From Caprimulgus europaeus (taxonomy: Eukaryota; Chordata; Aves; Caprimulgiformes; Caprimulgidae): a DNA stretch of 64,000 bases. The notes beneath the pieces are model-generated. The model was not told where the DNA came from and searched no databases. It was given only the letters and a program-made list of their open reading frames with translations. The stretch is from assembly GCA_907165065.1 (NCBI GenBank), contig OU015538.1, forward strand, positions 19,979,165 to 20,043,164, written 5' to 3'. The first letter of the stretch is position 1; each line of letters starts with the position of its first letter. Shown here one piece after another: positions 36,901-49,462 of this stretch. A program made the translations under genes and the position numbers.

Positions 36901-38204
36901 CACGTGCCAAAACAGCCACCACTTGAGAAGGTCCTTGATAACCCATAAAAACATTGCATTTTACATTATAGGGAATTCAAAAGAAAAAAGATCTTTATTT
37001 AAGTACCCAATGCCCAGAAGCATGATGGATACTGGAGAAGACAAAGATAGTACAGACATTGAGATATTTTGGACAAAAGCAAGACAGAAGCCAAAAGTAA
37101 CAAAAAAACAACAAAAACAAACAGACAAAAAAAAAAAAGAAAGGAAGAATTGGTCAAGAGATTCACAAAGTTTCTATCTTTGATTAAAAAGAAAAATCTT
37201 GATTAAAAACTCCTTGGCAAGGAACTTGATTTCTTTTCCTTTTTGCTCTCCAGTTACAGAATAAAAAGACCCATGGTAGTAAATCTTTCTATAGAATCTT
37301 TCTATACTAATATAGATAGTACATCTATAAGAACTTAAGGAGAAATTTTAAACACTGTGGACATTAAACTGCAGGTGAACAGTGGACATTTCAACTCCAG
37401 GTGGCCAAGGACCTTCAGAGTCAGTGTTTGTTTTTCTCCTCTCACCTGTATGCAGTTGCTTACACCAATGAACAGACCTTTTTTCTCATCCCAGTCATGG
37501 AATATTGACCCCACCACTGGTGTGTCACCAGCTCCTGCTGATGTCATCGTGATGTGGATGCAAGGAGGTAATAACCCTTAGATGATCTCAGAACACAGCA
37601 TGTTTAATTGAGTTAGAAACGTAGTACATGTGTATTACATCCAGCATCTCCAAAGATGGGCAGTTCTCCAAACAAAGCATAGACAAACCCACATGACTCC
37701 CATGCAAGGTGGATTAAACTAAGAAATAAATCAAAATATAAATAAAGTAACTGAAGACAACAATGGATTCATTCTTAAATCAGTAAATATGTACATATCT
37801 GTATAAACACACACCAAATACACATATAAAGCTAAAAAGTCCAATTTTCACTTGCAGTGAGGTGACCTTCCAGTGATGGGGCAGTGAAGAGTGGCCTTCA
37901 AGTCCAAAATGAAATATATTAGCTTATGTCAGAACATTGTGAAGGAGTTTGTTCAAAGGAAAACGAGCCCTCCACATCACTGCAAAGCAAACACACACAA
38001 TTTTATGTCTTTAATTTAAAATGAAAGCCCAGGCAGTGGTCTCCTAATGGAGTATTAGCTCTGCCACAGGAGATTGGCTCTGAAAGTCCAAAAATATTGT
38101 GGAGAGGAGTATGCAAAATTCCTACAGTTGCTTTTATTTTATTTCAGAGTGCCACTTGTTCAGGTTAAATACTCTTGGCTAAGGACAAGAATTTGAACGC
38201 TTAC
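30906..38204. other. Intergenic region between TMEM182 and the exchanger gene
   Basis: No exon of MFSD9 or any other recognised gene is visible on either strand, and no CR1 copy is evident. Content is unique AT-rich DNA with short A/T runs (36786-36835, 37090-37140) and one hairpin at 34923. Confidence -1.
34923..34958. repeat. Perfect 12-bp inverted repeat
   Basis: TGTGAATCTCCA (34923-34934) pairs with TGGAGATTCACA (34947-34958) across a 12-nt loop. It is too short for a typical pre-miRNA and its function is unknown. Confidence -1.
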
Positions 38205-38285
38205 CTGGAGTCTCAAAGCAAATGACCCAGATGAGGAGATAGCTGCCTCCTCAGGGACTATCCCTGGAGTCCACCTGCACCTGCC
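38205..38285 (-). CDS. Candidate downstream SLC9A2 exon (weak)
   Basis: An 81-nt segment lies between an excellent acceptor (ccctctctgcag) and a strong donor (ctccag followed by gtaagc). Entering in the phase left by the exon at 41852, it reads GQVQVDSRDSP and then a stop. This resembles EVDVDSGRDMP in the human NHE2 tail as I recall it. If real, the exchanger tail would end here. A strong donor after a stop codon is unusual for a last exon, so this remains tentative. Confidence -1.
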
Positions 38286-41200
38286 CTGCAGAGAGGGTGG
38301 CACCTTTCCTGACAGAGCACTCCAGAGCAGCGAGGGTTTGGGTCCCTGTCTCTGAGGGGACACATTCAAACCTCCTCTGAGCCTGCAGCTCTCAGCTATG
38401 GCAGCAGAGATCTTTTTGGAGAGCCTTTGTAGGCTTGCTCCAACCAAGCAGCCAGAGCACAAGGCTTGCCCATCAACTGGATCTGGAACTTCCTTGTTCT
38501 ATTTTTTTAAGGTGAACTATTCCCTAAATAAATATATTTTTTAAAATCAGTAAGAATATATTTTCCCCTTTTAACACAGCTGTAATAAGTCTTCATTAAA
38601 AGAACCATGTCTAGGTGTAGGACAGCCTCTCTGGAAAGAGACAACACCTCATTTCACTTTGGACTTCAGGTGATTGATGTTCATAGTCAGGACCTGTCAG
38701 TTCCTGAGGAGCAGAAGAGATCTTGTGCTGTTTCTGCTGTCTTTGCTGGTGGCATGCTCCATCACCTCAGAAAACCCTTCTGGAGATGATAAAGTTTTTC
38801 CTAACATATAATTTAAATGCTACCTGCTGTTTGGTCTATCCTTGCAGACAAATGAGAAGATCTGATATCTCACCTTATCAAAACATCCTTTCTTGCAGTG
38901 GTAGACAGTTTCAGTGATTTTCCCAGACTGAACAGACTAATTTTTCCTCAACATTTCTTAGCAATCCTCTCTCAGATGTTACCTTGCATTGCCAGGGCTC
39001 AGCTGAGCATCTTTTCCCTTGGTTCCCATTAAAACCCAGCCTTGTGCAACAAGATCCCATGTTTCAATGCAACCCACTCGGGATATTTTGCCCTGTCCAT
39101 GCTGTCCTTATCAATAAGGATGTTATTTACACTATCTACACCTATAGCAGGCATCCATGAGACAGAGTCAGATCCCTCATGGGAAGCCACCAACCATCAC
39201 TTGTGCTTTTACATCTCCAAGGTCAACTCTTTCACCCTTTCTTTCTTCTCACCCCAGGCAGCACCGCTGAGCTGTGGTGGGGGGATGACACACACCGACT
39301 TGGACCGGTTCTGTTTCACTTCCCAAAGCTTTTCTCCATTCTTGGCTGCAGGAAGAGAAAAACACCAACTCCTATGAGAAACGTTCTCCTTTGTGGGTCA
39401 ACAGGGATGAAGACATATCAAGAGCTACTAAGGTGGCCATTGGCTCATTGGGGATGAGCTGTTCCGCTGCCAAGATCACTTTTCAATTATAAAACAGAAG
39501 AAAAAAAATCAGTGTTTTAATGGAAAAAAAAAAATAAGGAAAAAAAAAAAGACAATTTGAACCTTATTTTGTACTTTGAAATATGTTACGTGTCTGGATC
39601 AATCTCATCATTCTTTTGTCACTCCTCACCAGCAGCTTTGCAGGACAAAATTTCCTATCAGTGACTACCCTAAAATAGCTTTTCAAGGTGAGGTGTCCTG
39701 CTGGAGCACCTTGAATTGCAGGTTGCCACATTAAGTGATTTTTTTGGGAGATGTACATGCAATCTCGATGGAAGTGACAGCTTCTTCGAGCCCTGTCACT
39801 AGGGTATGTGCTCACATTTTCCCCAGGGCAAAAAAAAACTCAAGCCATCCAGAAACCCTGGGTTTTTGTCACTTTTCTCTGCTTACACTCATGTTTCTCT
39901 TCAGGGAGAACGTAGTTTAAACATTTCTAATAAACTGTGAATTAAAATAGCTACGTCCCCAGCAGATGTCCATGGTAGCAACTCAGAAATGCCACACACA
40001 GTTGTGTTCCCTTCCAGCTACTCCTGCAAACCTGGAGGAAGGTCCCTTTGTGCAGATGAAGCTCTTTATTGAGCAAGTTTTTGTTAATTTTTTTTAAAGA
40101 AGATTACAAAGGAAGAAAACAGTCGAAATAGAAGGACACAAAAAAGTCCTGCAGGAAACAATGACACTTTCTGGCTTCTTAAATATTTTTCCAGTCCATA
40201 GGTAATAAAGGAATATTCAGTATATAAATGTTAGACCCAGCCCCTTAACCCAACTCACCTCATACCTGGAAGCAACGTTACTCTAAGAATCAATAAACAC
40301 TGAATTTTTTTCAAGCATGGCTTTCCACAGAGGTGATTGTGCTAAAAGGATGTGCCAAGAGTTGTAAAAATTCAGTGCCCAGTTTCCCACCGAACATCTC
40401 ATCATGGTTCAGAGGCTGAAACGACTCTGTCTGCAGTTTTAACCAGCTAGATTTTCTGCCAGCCTTCATCGATATTCAACCTTTTTTTTTTTATTAAGTG
40501 TGAAAATTAATCTTTTAGTCATCTAAAAACTGAGCTTGGGCTTATAAAAACATGAGCTCTTGAGCCACTGCTCTTTCTGTAAGAGATGTTCAGAAGAGAT
40601 GGGGCTGCTAATGGGGCACTCGAAATGCATTTTAATAATGCTGAGCAAGCAAAAAAAAAAAAATCTTAATTTTTGAAAGCATTTGAGCACGAACTTCATG
40701 TTTCAAGGCATCATTCATTTTTATAAGGTGAGTTTATGCATTAGGTTCACCACAGGCAGAGTGATCTGCAATTACAAACATCTTAGTGCTTGGTGGGACA
40801 TGAAGAATGGTACTGGATTCAAACGCTTGTCTGGCTGGACATGGGACAAGGAAGCTCTGGGGAGATTCCTGCACCCCCTTGCAGCACACAGGGAGTGAGG
40901 AGGTCAGAGAGCTGGGCTGGGACACACATCTCACTGCTGTGGTTCCCAGCACCGCTGCCTGCCCTGAGCAGCTGCCTGGAGCATCTTCACTGCCAGCAAC
41001 ACAGCCCGGCCGTGGGGGTTGCACTGGGCTGCAGCTGAGCACAGCTGCTCGCTCACTCCCACCCCCTCCCAGGGGACAGCAGAGAGAATCAGGGGACAAG
41101 GGTAAGGAGACTCCTAGGGTGAGATAAGAACAATTTCCTCACTGAAATAAAAGGAAACTTAAAGTAATAATATTACATTAATAATTATATTGCTCACCAA

Positions 41201-41851
41201 CCACCCACCCAGCCCGGCCCGTTCCCAGAGAACGATCCCGGAGCAGCGACAATCCCGACCCGAAACCGCAATCCCGGGAGAGCCAGAGCCCGAGCGAGAG
41301 CCAGAGAGAGCCAGAGAGGAAGAGCCCCTCATGGATCTCCTGCCCATGGGGGACAGGAGATGGAACAGCCCCTTGGCAGAGCCCAATGCCCATGGAGCTG
41401 ATTCACTGCAATATTCCTTCCGTCCCAAACCTTGCACCTGCAGACCAGCAAAACACAAAGTCCTTCAACTTCCAGTGACAACTGAAAACATCGCTGTGTT
41501 ATCAATGTACCTCTCCTAACAAATCCCAGCTGAACCCAAACCCCAGCGCTGTTTGAGCTGCTGAAAAGAAACCAGCTCTGGCCCAGCTACACACCAGGAC
41601 ACTGGCACAGGCCAAATCTTGTCCCAGGTGGGGCTGAGATGGGGCACTGGGACTGGGAGGGCCCTTGGCTCTGCTTGCTGGCTCATGATGCCCATCTAAG
41701 GGGCAGGAAACTTTGCCTTGGCTGTCTCCCAAATCCCAACAAGGGACACACCATATCCTCCCTGTCACCTGCTGAGCCATCCCACAGGGACAGGGCAGGG
41801 TGAGCAGGGGAGGGAGGAAATCCCGGCCAGCACCCCCCCTCACCAGCTTAC
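38286..41851. other. Region 3' of the last supported exchanger exon
   Basis: A-rich stretches near 39500-39552 and 40640, no transposon, and a short CpG-dense patch at 41206-41310. This is either the last SLC9A2 intron or its 3' flank, depending on the candidate exon at 38205. Confidence -1.
41206..41310. other. CpG-dense patch
   Basis: About 100 nt with CCCGG, CGATCCCGG, CGACAATCCCGACCCG and gccagagagag repeats, markedly CpG-rich beside AT-rich flanks. A plus-strand frame of 109 codons spans it (Pro/Glu/Arg-rich, unrecognised). It could be a small promoter or CpG island, or the relic of a GC-rich element. Confidence -1.
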
Positions 41852-41918
41852 CGGTGAAGGAACGGGACAGCTTGGGCTGTGTGCTGGAGTCCCCCTGCGC
41901 TGAGTAGGAGTCATCCTT
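41852..41918 (-). CDS. SLC9A2: SLC9A2 exon: distal tail, Ser/Thr-rich
   Basis: This exon has 22 codons plus one base: KDDSYSAQGDSSTQ, then PKLSRSFTG. The acceptor aattgcag and donor G followed by gtaagc are strong, and the entry phase matches the previous exon. The basic-Ser motif SRSF is a plausible kinase target. I see no alignment to a named NHE2 segment, so membership rests on phase, splice signals, strand and spacing (5.2 kb intron). If the donor is not used, the frame stays open to 41502 (see findings). Confidence -1.
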
Positions 41919-43358
41919 CTGCAATTAAGGAAGAAAAATATTTTAATACATTTATGGAGATGGCTAGCGAGTCTGTTAACGATGCTCCTGCTTCATAAAC
42001 AAGTCCTTTCCATTTCCATTTGTTTTAGTTTTGCCAAGAAAAACAAAATGAATTCTTTCTAAAAATAGACCAAATAGATGACAGGAAATATTTACAGACA
42101 CTGATGTGGTTGGAGCTGGTAGAAGAGGTCTGAGCTCTCCAGGAGTGATTCAGTAGATAGGATGGGAAGGAGTAGTCCTGGAGTGGGGAGGATGGGGCAG
42201 GTGAGTCCAGGAGGTGAAGCCCATCCTCAGGGTACAGATATTCCTCACCTTGGCTGTTCCCCACCTTGGCTGCAGACCAAGTAGGTAGGTAATGAGCTTG
42301 CACTAACGAGCTCCCTGTCCTTTCATTCCACTGCTAATCTCCACCCTTCAGGAAAAAAAAGCAAACAAAATCTAAATCAGGTAGCACAATGCTGCCTGGA
42401 TTGTTCAGCGCTTGTGGAAACTGGGAATAAGTCCCTCACGCAGCTGTGATTTGGCACCTCAGTCCAGAACCCCAGACTGCCAAAATAACTCTGGACACCT
42501 CCCAGCCTGGTTTTCTGTTTTGTTTCAGCTCATTCTCCTCCCTCCCCTAACGAGGACCGATGGCCTCCATCCCTTGTTGGCATTTTTATTGACCATTTTA
42601 ATAACAATGCTTTTCCCAGCTCTAGCAGCAGCTCCTGGCTCCCTGGACAGCCGTTCCCAGGGGCATTGAACGATGCTCAGAGCATGTTCATGAAAAGGCT
42701 CCGACATAATTACCCAAGGCAGGATGGCATTTACACACACAGCTCACAGGCAGCCCCAAATCAGCTCCTTCTGGGGGAGTGGACTCGTGTTTTGGCAGAA
42801 GAAAAGAGGACAAAGTTGCCTGGCTACAGGTGTAAGGATTTTCTGGGTGCTCTGGGTGGTAAATAAAAGCTCTCCTGGGTCTCAGAAACCATCCTGCCAG
42901 GGTACTCTGCGTTGGATTCTTGCCTAAAATACAGTCAGCCCCCAATCCAGATGGTGCTCAGAGCCAGGGAGATGCACAGCTCCAGGAAGCTGCAGCCTTC
43001 CACAGGAATTTTGTCCTTAGGCGGAGGAAGGCAAAGTTTCTGCTGGAAATAGATGGTCTTGGAGTTAATCCTCTGGGCTACAATTCAGATCTGAAGTCAC
43101 CTCGTAGCCTTGCCAAGGTTTTTCTGGCTGGTGTAAATCATTTAACCTGCTCCACTGGCTCAGGAGGGGTGAGGATTGTTCATCTCTTACTTCTTCTATC
43201 TGCCTTCTCTATTCACTCTCCAGCCTCCCCTTGGCAGGAGCTTCCAACGCAGCCCAGGAGTCATCTCTCACTACTGTAAAAGCAAAGGCAGACACCTAAA
43301 GTGCTGTAGAACCCTAAGGCACCTAAAGCCACCCAGGTTAGAGAGAAGAAGTGATTGA

Positions 43359-43590
43359 TAGAATCCCAGACTGGTTTGGGTTGGAAGGGACCTTAAAGCT
43401 CATCCAGTCCCAACCCCCCTGCCAGCAGCAGGGACACCTTCCACTAGACCAGGTTGCTCAAAGCCTCATCCAACCTGGCCCTGAACACTTCCAGGGAGGA
43501 GCAGCCACAGCTTCTCTGGGCAACCTGGGCCAGGGTCTGACCACCCTCACACCAAAGAATTTCCTCCTAATATCTAATCTAACATCATTC
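43359..43590 (-). mobile_element. CR1 3' fragment (second subfamily)
   Basis: Same subfamily as the copy at 9172: tagaatcccagactggtttg, then accccctgccagcagcaggg and cagccacagcttctctgggc. It lies in the 5.2-kb exchanger intron, sense to the gene. Confidence -1.
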
Positions 43591-45634
43591 ACCCTGGCTG
43601 AAGCCTGGTGTTGGCCATGGACTGGTGTTTGTCCTGGTGAGGGCACCACTTTCTCCACAACAACCATGGAAGGAGCTGGATTGTCCATCAGGTGAGATGA
43701 ACAGGCTGCTGGAGCCACAGACCACAGAAAGATGCTCTTCCATACTGTCCTGGTTTTGCTAGGACAAACCACACCTTATTTTTGTGGTGACTGATACAGG
43801 GGGCAAAGACCAACCAGCACCTATTAAATTATCAGATGAATCCAACTGAGCTACAACAGCTTCATATTTTAATAGCAAAGAACTAAGTAACTTCATCCAA
43901 AAATAAAAATATATGTGCAGACAGCCAGAGAGCAAAAAAATCAGGGTTTCTACTGAGCCAAGGAGGGGGGGGGGGCGGATTTATTATTCACTCAGCTCAT
44001 AACACCTCACTGATTGAATGTATCTCCACAACTTTCTTCCACCAGCCTGGCAGTGGAAGCCACGCAGGTGTTTCTCCAGCACCAGAGGTTTTCCACCAGC
44101 CCTTTCCTTGAAGTTTGTTTCCCAGCACCTTGATTTCCAGTTGGGTTTGCAAACACAGTTGTAATGCTTCCATCTCGTGGTGAAATGCAGAACAGGAGAA
44201 TGGCTGGGTCTTGGTTTTTTTTCTTGCTGACTCAAAACCTGTAAGGCCAAACCCTTCCCTTTGGGACTACAGAACATGGAGAATGTGACAATTAGAAGCT
44301 CTCAGACACTAACCAGCTGTAATTTTAATTCATCTCTTTTTTTTAAACAAGAAAATGCCATTTGCTTGTCAACTTGGCATGAAAATAAATCTGAGTGGCT
44401 TAGGTTGGGGGTTTTTTCCCCAAAAATTTAAAATATTGAGCTGCTTTTAATGGGCTGAAATCTACTTTTTAGCACAGTGCTCCTTCTTTCTGCTGATAGA
44501 TCCTACAATCTATCTCCTTACAGCATGGAGTAAGAGTGTTCACCCACCCTCCAACCTCGGGTTCATATTCCAGGGCTCTTGTAGAACATGGTCCCATCGG
44601 TTTTGGGTACCACCTTATTTTGATTTGCAGTAAAATAAGGCAGCTATTCTAAAACTCTAGCTGATTTAACATCTAAAACAAACCAGAGATGCTGCTGGTC
44701 ACACAAAGCATGCAGGATGTTTTCCTTTTGGGTGCAGAAGGATGTTTCTTGGTTTAGAGTCACCCTTACAGATGGCAATGGAACCAGCTCTCTGCATTTA
44801 CATCTGCTTCACTTGGGCTGGCACAAAGCAAAGGTCTCTGCTATAAAGAGGTATGATGAGCACCAACAAATGACTCCTCTGAGATGATGGTGTTCAGCAT
44901 CAAACTGTTTCTTTTGCATAATCCACAGGAGCATTCACCACCCCCATGGGGTATCAGCCACCACGGGTCAGTACAGAGACAGAGTGAACTCTCCTGCTTT
45001 TGCAATTATCCCCCCCAAAATATTGGGTCCTCTCAAAAGCCAACTGTAAGCATTGAAAGGAAGAGGAGAAACACCCTTCCCAAAGGTGCCACATTTCCTA
45101 TCAAACACACCCCAGTCCCTCATGGGAGCAGTAGTGCAAGGGTTAACAATCAAAAAGTCCTTAAAGTATGGAACGTGGTGCTGAAAATCAGCTTGAGTTT
45201 GATGTTGTTCTTTTGAAGTTTAATTATACCAAATGTTCTCCAGGAACACGCCATGTTCTTGCCTATCTATTTGGAATTGTAAGTACCAATCAGCATGTAA
45301 ATGATCAAATTAAATCTTTTAAGTTGTTTGCAAGAGCCAGAACACCTTTCAGTGGATGAAGGGCTGAGGAGCAGCAGCGTTTGGTGTGTTCTCGGTGGGC
45401 TTTCAATGACTGGGATTTGAACGAAGAAATCAGAGTGAAAGGAAGCCTGGGGCAGTCCTGAGTTCTTGTGTGGTCATAGAAAATTAGTATCTAAAGAAAG
45501 ATAAATTATTTTTTTCTAAAAGGTCATTCTGTTCTCCTTTCTGATGGAGTCTTGCTGTCCAGATTAGAGACCAGAGTCTGCACTTGGACAGTGCTCTGGC
45601 TCAAGCCATCACAACCTGGCTCTGAGAAGTGGCT

Positions 45635-46157
45635 GAGTGCTCGAGTGCTGGGTTCAGTGTTGGGCCCCTGACTCCAAGAAGGACCTGGAGGTGCTGGAGC
45701 GTGTCCAGAGAAGGGAACGGAGCTGGGGAAGGGTCTGGAGCACAAGTGTGCTGAGTTCCCGGCTGAGGGAACTGGGGGTGCTGAGCCTGGAGAAAAGGAG
45801 GCTGAGGGGAGACCTTCTGGCTCTGTCCAAGTCCCTTGGAGGAGGGTGGAGAGCGGTGGGGGTGGGTCTGTTCAACCAAGGACTAAGGGACAGGACAAGA
45901 GGAAATGGGCTCCAGTTGTGCCCAGGGCAGTTGAGATGGGATGTGAGGAAGAATTTCTTTGCTGAAAGGGTTCTGAGGCATTGGAAGGGGTTGCCCAGGG
46001 CAGTGGTGGAGTCCCCATCCCTGGAGGGATTGAAGAGTCGTGTAGACACAGTGCTGAGGGACATGGGTCAGTGGGGACTGGTCAGTGTTGGGTTCATGGT
46101 CGGACTTGATAAGCTTAAAGGGCTTTTCCAATCCAGGTGATTCTGGGATTCTGTGAA
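45635..46157 (+). mobile_element. CR1 3' fragment, about 520 nt
   Basis: The longest 3' fragment in the window. It runs from gtgctgggttcagtgttggg through ctggagcgtgtccagagaag to the terminal gggattctgtga. A plus frame of 167 codons runs through it but belongs to the non-coding 3' region of the element. Confidence -1.
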
Positions 46158-46875
46158 ATTTAGGGATGGCTCAGCAGTTACTGCTGCTGACCCAGGGGTT
46201 TGGAGGCAAAATATGGTGGAGTTAATTGTTTTTCCTCCAAAGTAAGACTTACAAAGGATAAAAGGAATTTAAAAGATCAAGCCTGCTCCTTGTGTGCCAT
46301 TCCTGGACCATTTTGTCTTTTCATGGGGAAACGTTGGCCCAGCTGATTTCCAGAGAAGCCATCAAAAGTCTTCACCTGCCACAGACACTGTATTTACCTT
46401 TTTTCTCCCCTAATTCAGAACATGAACCAACATGGAGCTGTACCAGCAGTGAATTTGGACTCAAGGTGGTTCTCCCAGCAATCCAGTATGCAACACTTCC
46501 CTCTATCTCACTCTCTTCAAGTCTGCCCAGAACTGTAGCTGCTTTTGAAAACAAAAAACCTCACCTCCAGAATAAACAGGAAAGCTCACAATAATGCCTC
46601 TGTCCTTTCAAAAGAGTTGAGGGAAAAGAAAACCACCAAAGAGTTTCAAATATTTACAGTCTCTCTGGACCGCTGACAATGGGCAAACCAAATTCCCGCC
46701 TCCGATGGTATCTCCCAGAAAAGAAAACATGGGAAGAACAGAGCTCTGGCTCTCCAGCCTGGAGCCCAGTTGCTAACATTTGCTCAGTAAATAATGCTCC
46801 TCGCACGGCTGGATCCTGTGTGCACAGAGCATTGCACGGCCCGGTGCCCAAGGTGGCTCATTTGTTTGTCAGGAG

Positions 46876-46894
46876 TTGGGTTGGGTTGGGTTGG
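46876..46894. repeat. (TTGGG)n run
   Basis: Nearly four TTGGG units. Four GGG/GG runs could form a weak quadruplex. It is not a telomeric TTAGGG tract. Confidence -1.
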
Positions 46895-47100
46895 TTTTTT
46901 TCCTCAGTATTTCCTGCTCACTGGAATGCATTTGAGGATTGAGAGGCTTTTTGGGTTTTTTTTTAAGGCAACAGGATTTGTCTTTTAAAGGAGATACCAC
47001 CATCAGCAAAGAGCACTCTGCCAGGGCTTGTTACACCTGCATGGGGGGAGCAGCTTGTGCATGGTCTCTGCAGGTCCAGGCCCTTCCCACTCTTTCTTAC

Positions 47101-47235
47101 CTCCTTCCTGGAGCTGACCACGTCACCTCCACTCAGTCCCATCTGCAGGCTCTTGTGCCGGAGGATCAGGATCTCCTTGGCATGCTCCACAGGCTCGGTC
47201 TCTCCAGGAAGGGTGTGCCTGTTGTATGCTGGCCC
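47101..47235 (-). CDS. SLC9A2: SLC9A2 exon: tail with AKEIL block
   Basis: This exon has 45 codons in phase 0, starting GPAYNRHTLPGE and containing HAKEILILRHKSL, against human YNRHSL and QAKEILIRRRHSL. After that point similarity to mammalian NHE2 is lost. The donor is GAG followed by gtaaga. Confidence -1.
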
Positions 47236-48525
47236 CTGAGTGTTGGATTGGAGAGACCATTGTCAGACATGGGACCACCCCTCTCTCCACAACAGCATCC
47301 CTCAGTAGTGTCTGCATCCACCAGGGTCCTTCACCCATCCTGCCCAGTTATGGGGACAAACTGATCCACCCAAGTAAGAGGTGAGGATGGAGGGAAAAGA
47401 GCCAAGGAGAGAAAACAGGACTCCACACTCTGCTGCTTTATCCAAAATTTCCCAAGAGATCACTGAGTGATGAGACTGAGATGCACCTCTGCTAGTCCAG
47501 GTGAAACACCAACCTAGGGCGACTCCTCTGCTTGAGGTGTCTTCAGCCAGAGCTGCCTCAGCACTTCTGCCCAGCCCTCCAATATCTTATCTCAGCCTCA
47601 CCATCACATATAAATCATGCAAAAATATCAACAGGAACGAGAAACCCAGCTTCAAAATGTGTGTAACCAGAGTTAAATCTCCCACCAACATCAGTGGGAG
47701 CTGGGATAACTATTGCTGCAAAGGGTGAGGCTGGATCTAGGCAGGAGTAAGTGCAAACAGGAGATGTGCCTTCATCTTCATCCCCCTCACCATTTCTACA
47801 GGTTTCCTCCCAGCTGCTTCTCTTGGCTCAGCAAAGGGACAGAAGGGGGTGGTTGGTCCCTCTGTGCTGAGCTGCCCACACCAGTCACATCCCCCAGGAC
47901 TCAGTGTTTCCTGGGTAATCCATAAAACAAAGGCTTAGGTGGATTTTGAGGATAAGGCTCCACGGATCAGCGTGTGAACAGCAATTACAAAGCCCAGGCA
48001 GATCATTCCCGAGTTGTTCTGGGAACAGCAAGTGCTTTCTCTGCTATTTACCAGTTGTACCAGTTTCACAGCAAAACTGCCAAGTGGCTGGAAAACCTCT
48101 GCAGATCAATTCTCACCCACAGCTCGTGGGCTGTGCTATCTCCTCTAGGAAAAAGCAGAACACAAGGATAACCCCATCCCATCCCTGCCCAGCCTGTAAC
48201 CAGGAGCTGTTGCAGCTGATGGATCTGCTAATCTGGTGCCTGAAGATCCATGAGCTCCTCCTTTCTCCTTTCTGGTTCTGGGTAATGATGCCTAAAATAC
48301 TTCATGAAATTATAGGTGAACCTTTCAAAGGCTGTCATGCCACAAACAGAAATGTGCCACTGACTTGGAAACTGGACCTGGCTTCACACAGCCAACTACT
48401 CTGCTCACCAAGAGAAATCAGCAGTAATTATGTAAATATTCATTACATCTGCCCAGGCTGTTAGGAGAACTGAGGTAACTTTTGTCATTGGACATCTAAA
48501 ATAGAGATTGAGGGGAGAGTTATAC

Positions 48526-48640
48526 CATCCTCCTTATTCGGTAGAGGTTCCTCGTCAATATTTCCTGTATATTTTCCAGGACATCTGGATTCAGAGTATG
48601 CTCCAATTTTCTGTCTGTTGCAGCAGTCCTGTCATGGTTG
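48526..48640 (-). CDS. SLC9A2: SLC9A2 exon: middle of regulatory tail
   Basis: This exon has 38 full codons after a completing base. It ends with EILTRNLYRIRRM, which aligns with human NHE2 ELLSRNLYQIRQR. The acceptor is tcttttgcag; the donor ATG followed by gtataa is weaker than average. The N-terminal part (LNHDR, then a charged stretch) aligns loosely with human SLNDCREEK. Confidence -1.
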
Positions 48641-49233
48641 CTGCAAAAGAAAACCAGAAAGTCTTCTTATTTCAGAAGATGCACAGCAGCACGACCAGCG
48701 CATCCCAATGTCACAGCAGAGCTTTTGGACCCCACCACCAGTGGACGTGACCAACAGCTAACCCTTGCAGATGGAGCTCACTGCAGAAGGGGCATTTATT
48801 TGCTTCAGAGCTGGGCCATCCATGTGCTCCCTGGTGGATCAAAGAGCTGTGGGGAGCTGTGACAGAGCTGAATGGTCTGTGAGAGATGAGATGGCCATTC
48901 TGACATGCAAATATTTGGCCCTGTTGTCTCAGCCAACGCTCGTGCTCACTGTTGGTTCCTTCAGTACATGTAATGGTGCAAAGCCAACAAAAAATGGTGC
49001 AACAGCCTCTTCCTCAGAGCACCATTTCTGAGGTGGAGGAGGACACAGGTGAGTCTTCATGTACGAGATCAGAAACTGTTTATCAATGCCTGTAGATTGC
49101 TCATCCACCTGATCATTTTTGATACCCACCCACTAATATTTAAATAGTGTTTACTTCACATTTGTCCAAGCTATGCTGCTCCTTCTCATGAGACAGCCCA
49201 GCAGGGAAGAGCAGAGAACTCTGCAAAAGCTTT

Positions 49234-49390
49234 TCACAGAATTGCCTGGACTGGAAAAGCCCTTTAAGCTCCTCAAGTCCAACCATGAACCCAGCACTGA
49301 CCAGTCCCCCACTGACCCATGTCCCTCAGCACTGTGTCTACACGACTCTTCAATCCCTCCAGGGATGGGGACTCCACCCCTGCCCCTGGG
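49234..49390 (-). mobile_element. CR1 3' fragment beside an exchanger exon
   Basis: It starts tcacagaattgcctggactg and includes gtccaaccatgaacccagca and ggatggggactccacccc. Its truncated end is about 70 nt downstream (in the transcript) of the donor at 49463. Sense orientation. Confidence -1.
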
Positions 49391-49462
49391 AAATAACTGT
49401 TCCCTCTGCTGGGAGGGTTGGGAGAAGTGATGGAAAGAGGACAACTGCAAGGGAGGACTTAC

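Larger units (their letters stand above)
41919..47100 (-). other. Exchanger intron between exons at 47101 and 41918
   Basis: This intron holds CR1 copies at 43359 and 45635, a ten-G run near 43967-43976, and a (TTGGG)4 run at 46876. Otherwise it is unique sequence with no additional exon that I can support. Confidence -1.

Noticed and set aside
37335-37547. Minus-strand frame ending at a gtgaga donor-like site
   Set aside because: It looked like a possible exchanger or MFSD9 exon, but the sequence matches neither and no paired acceptor in phase is convincing.
45637-46140. 167-codon plus-strand frame
   Set aside because: It lies wholly in the 3' part of a CR1 copy, outside the element's polymerase.
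47946-48464. 172-codon plus-strand frame antisense in an exchanger intron
   Set aside because: It has no recognisable domain, sits inside an intron, and lacks splice or promoter context. It is probably chance.
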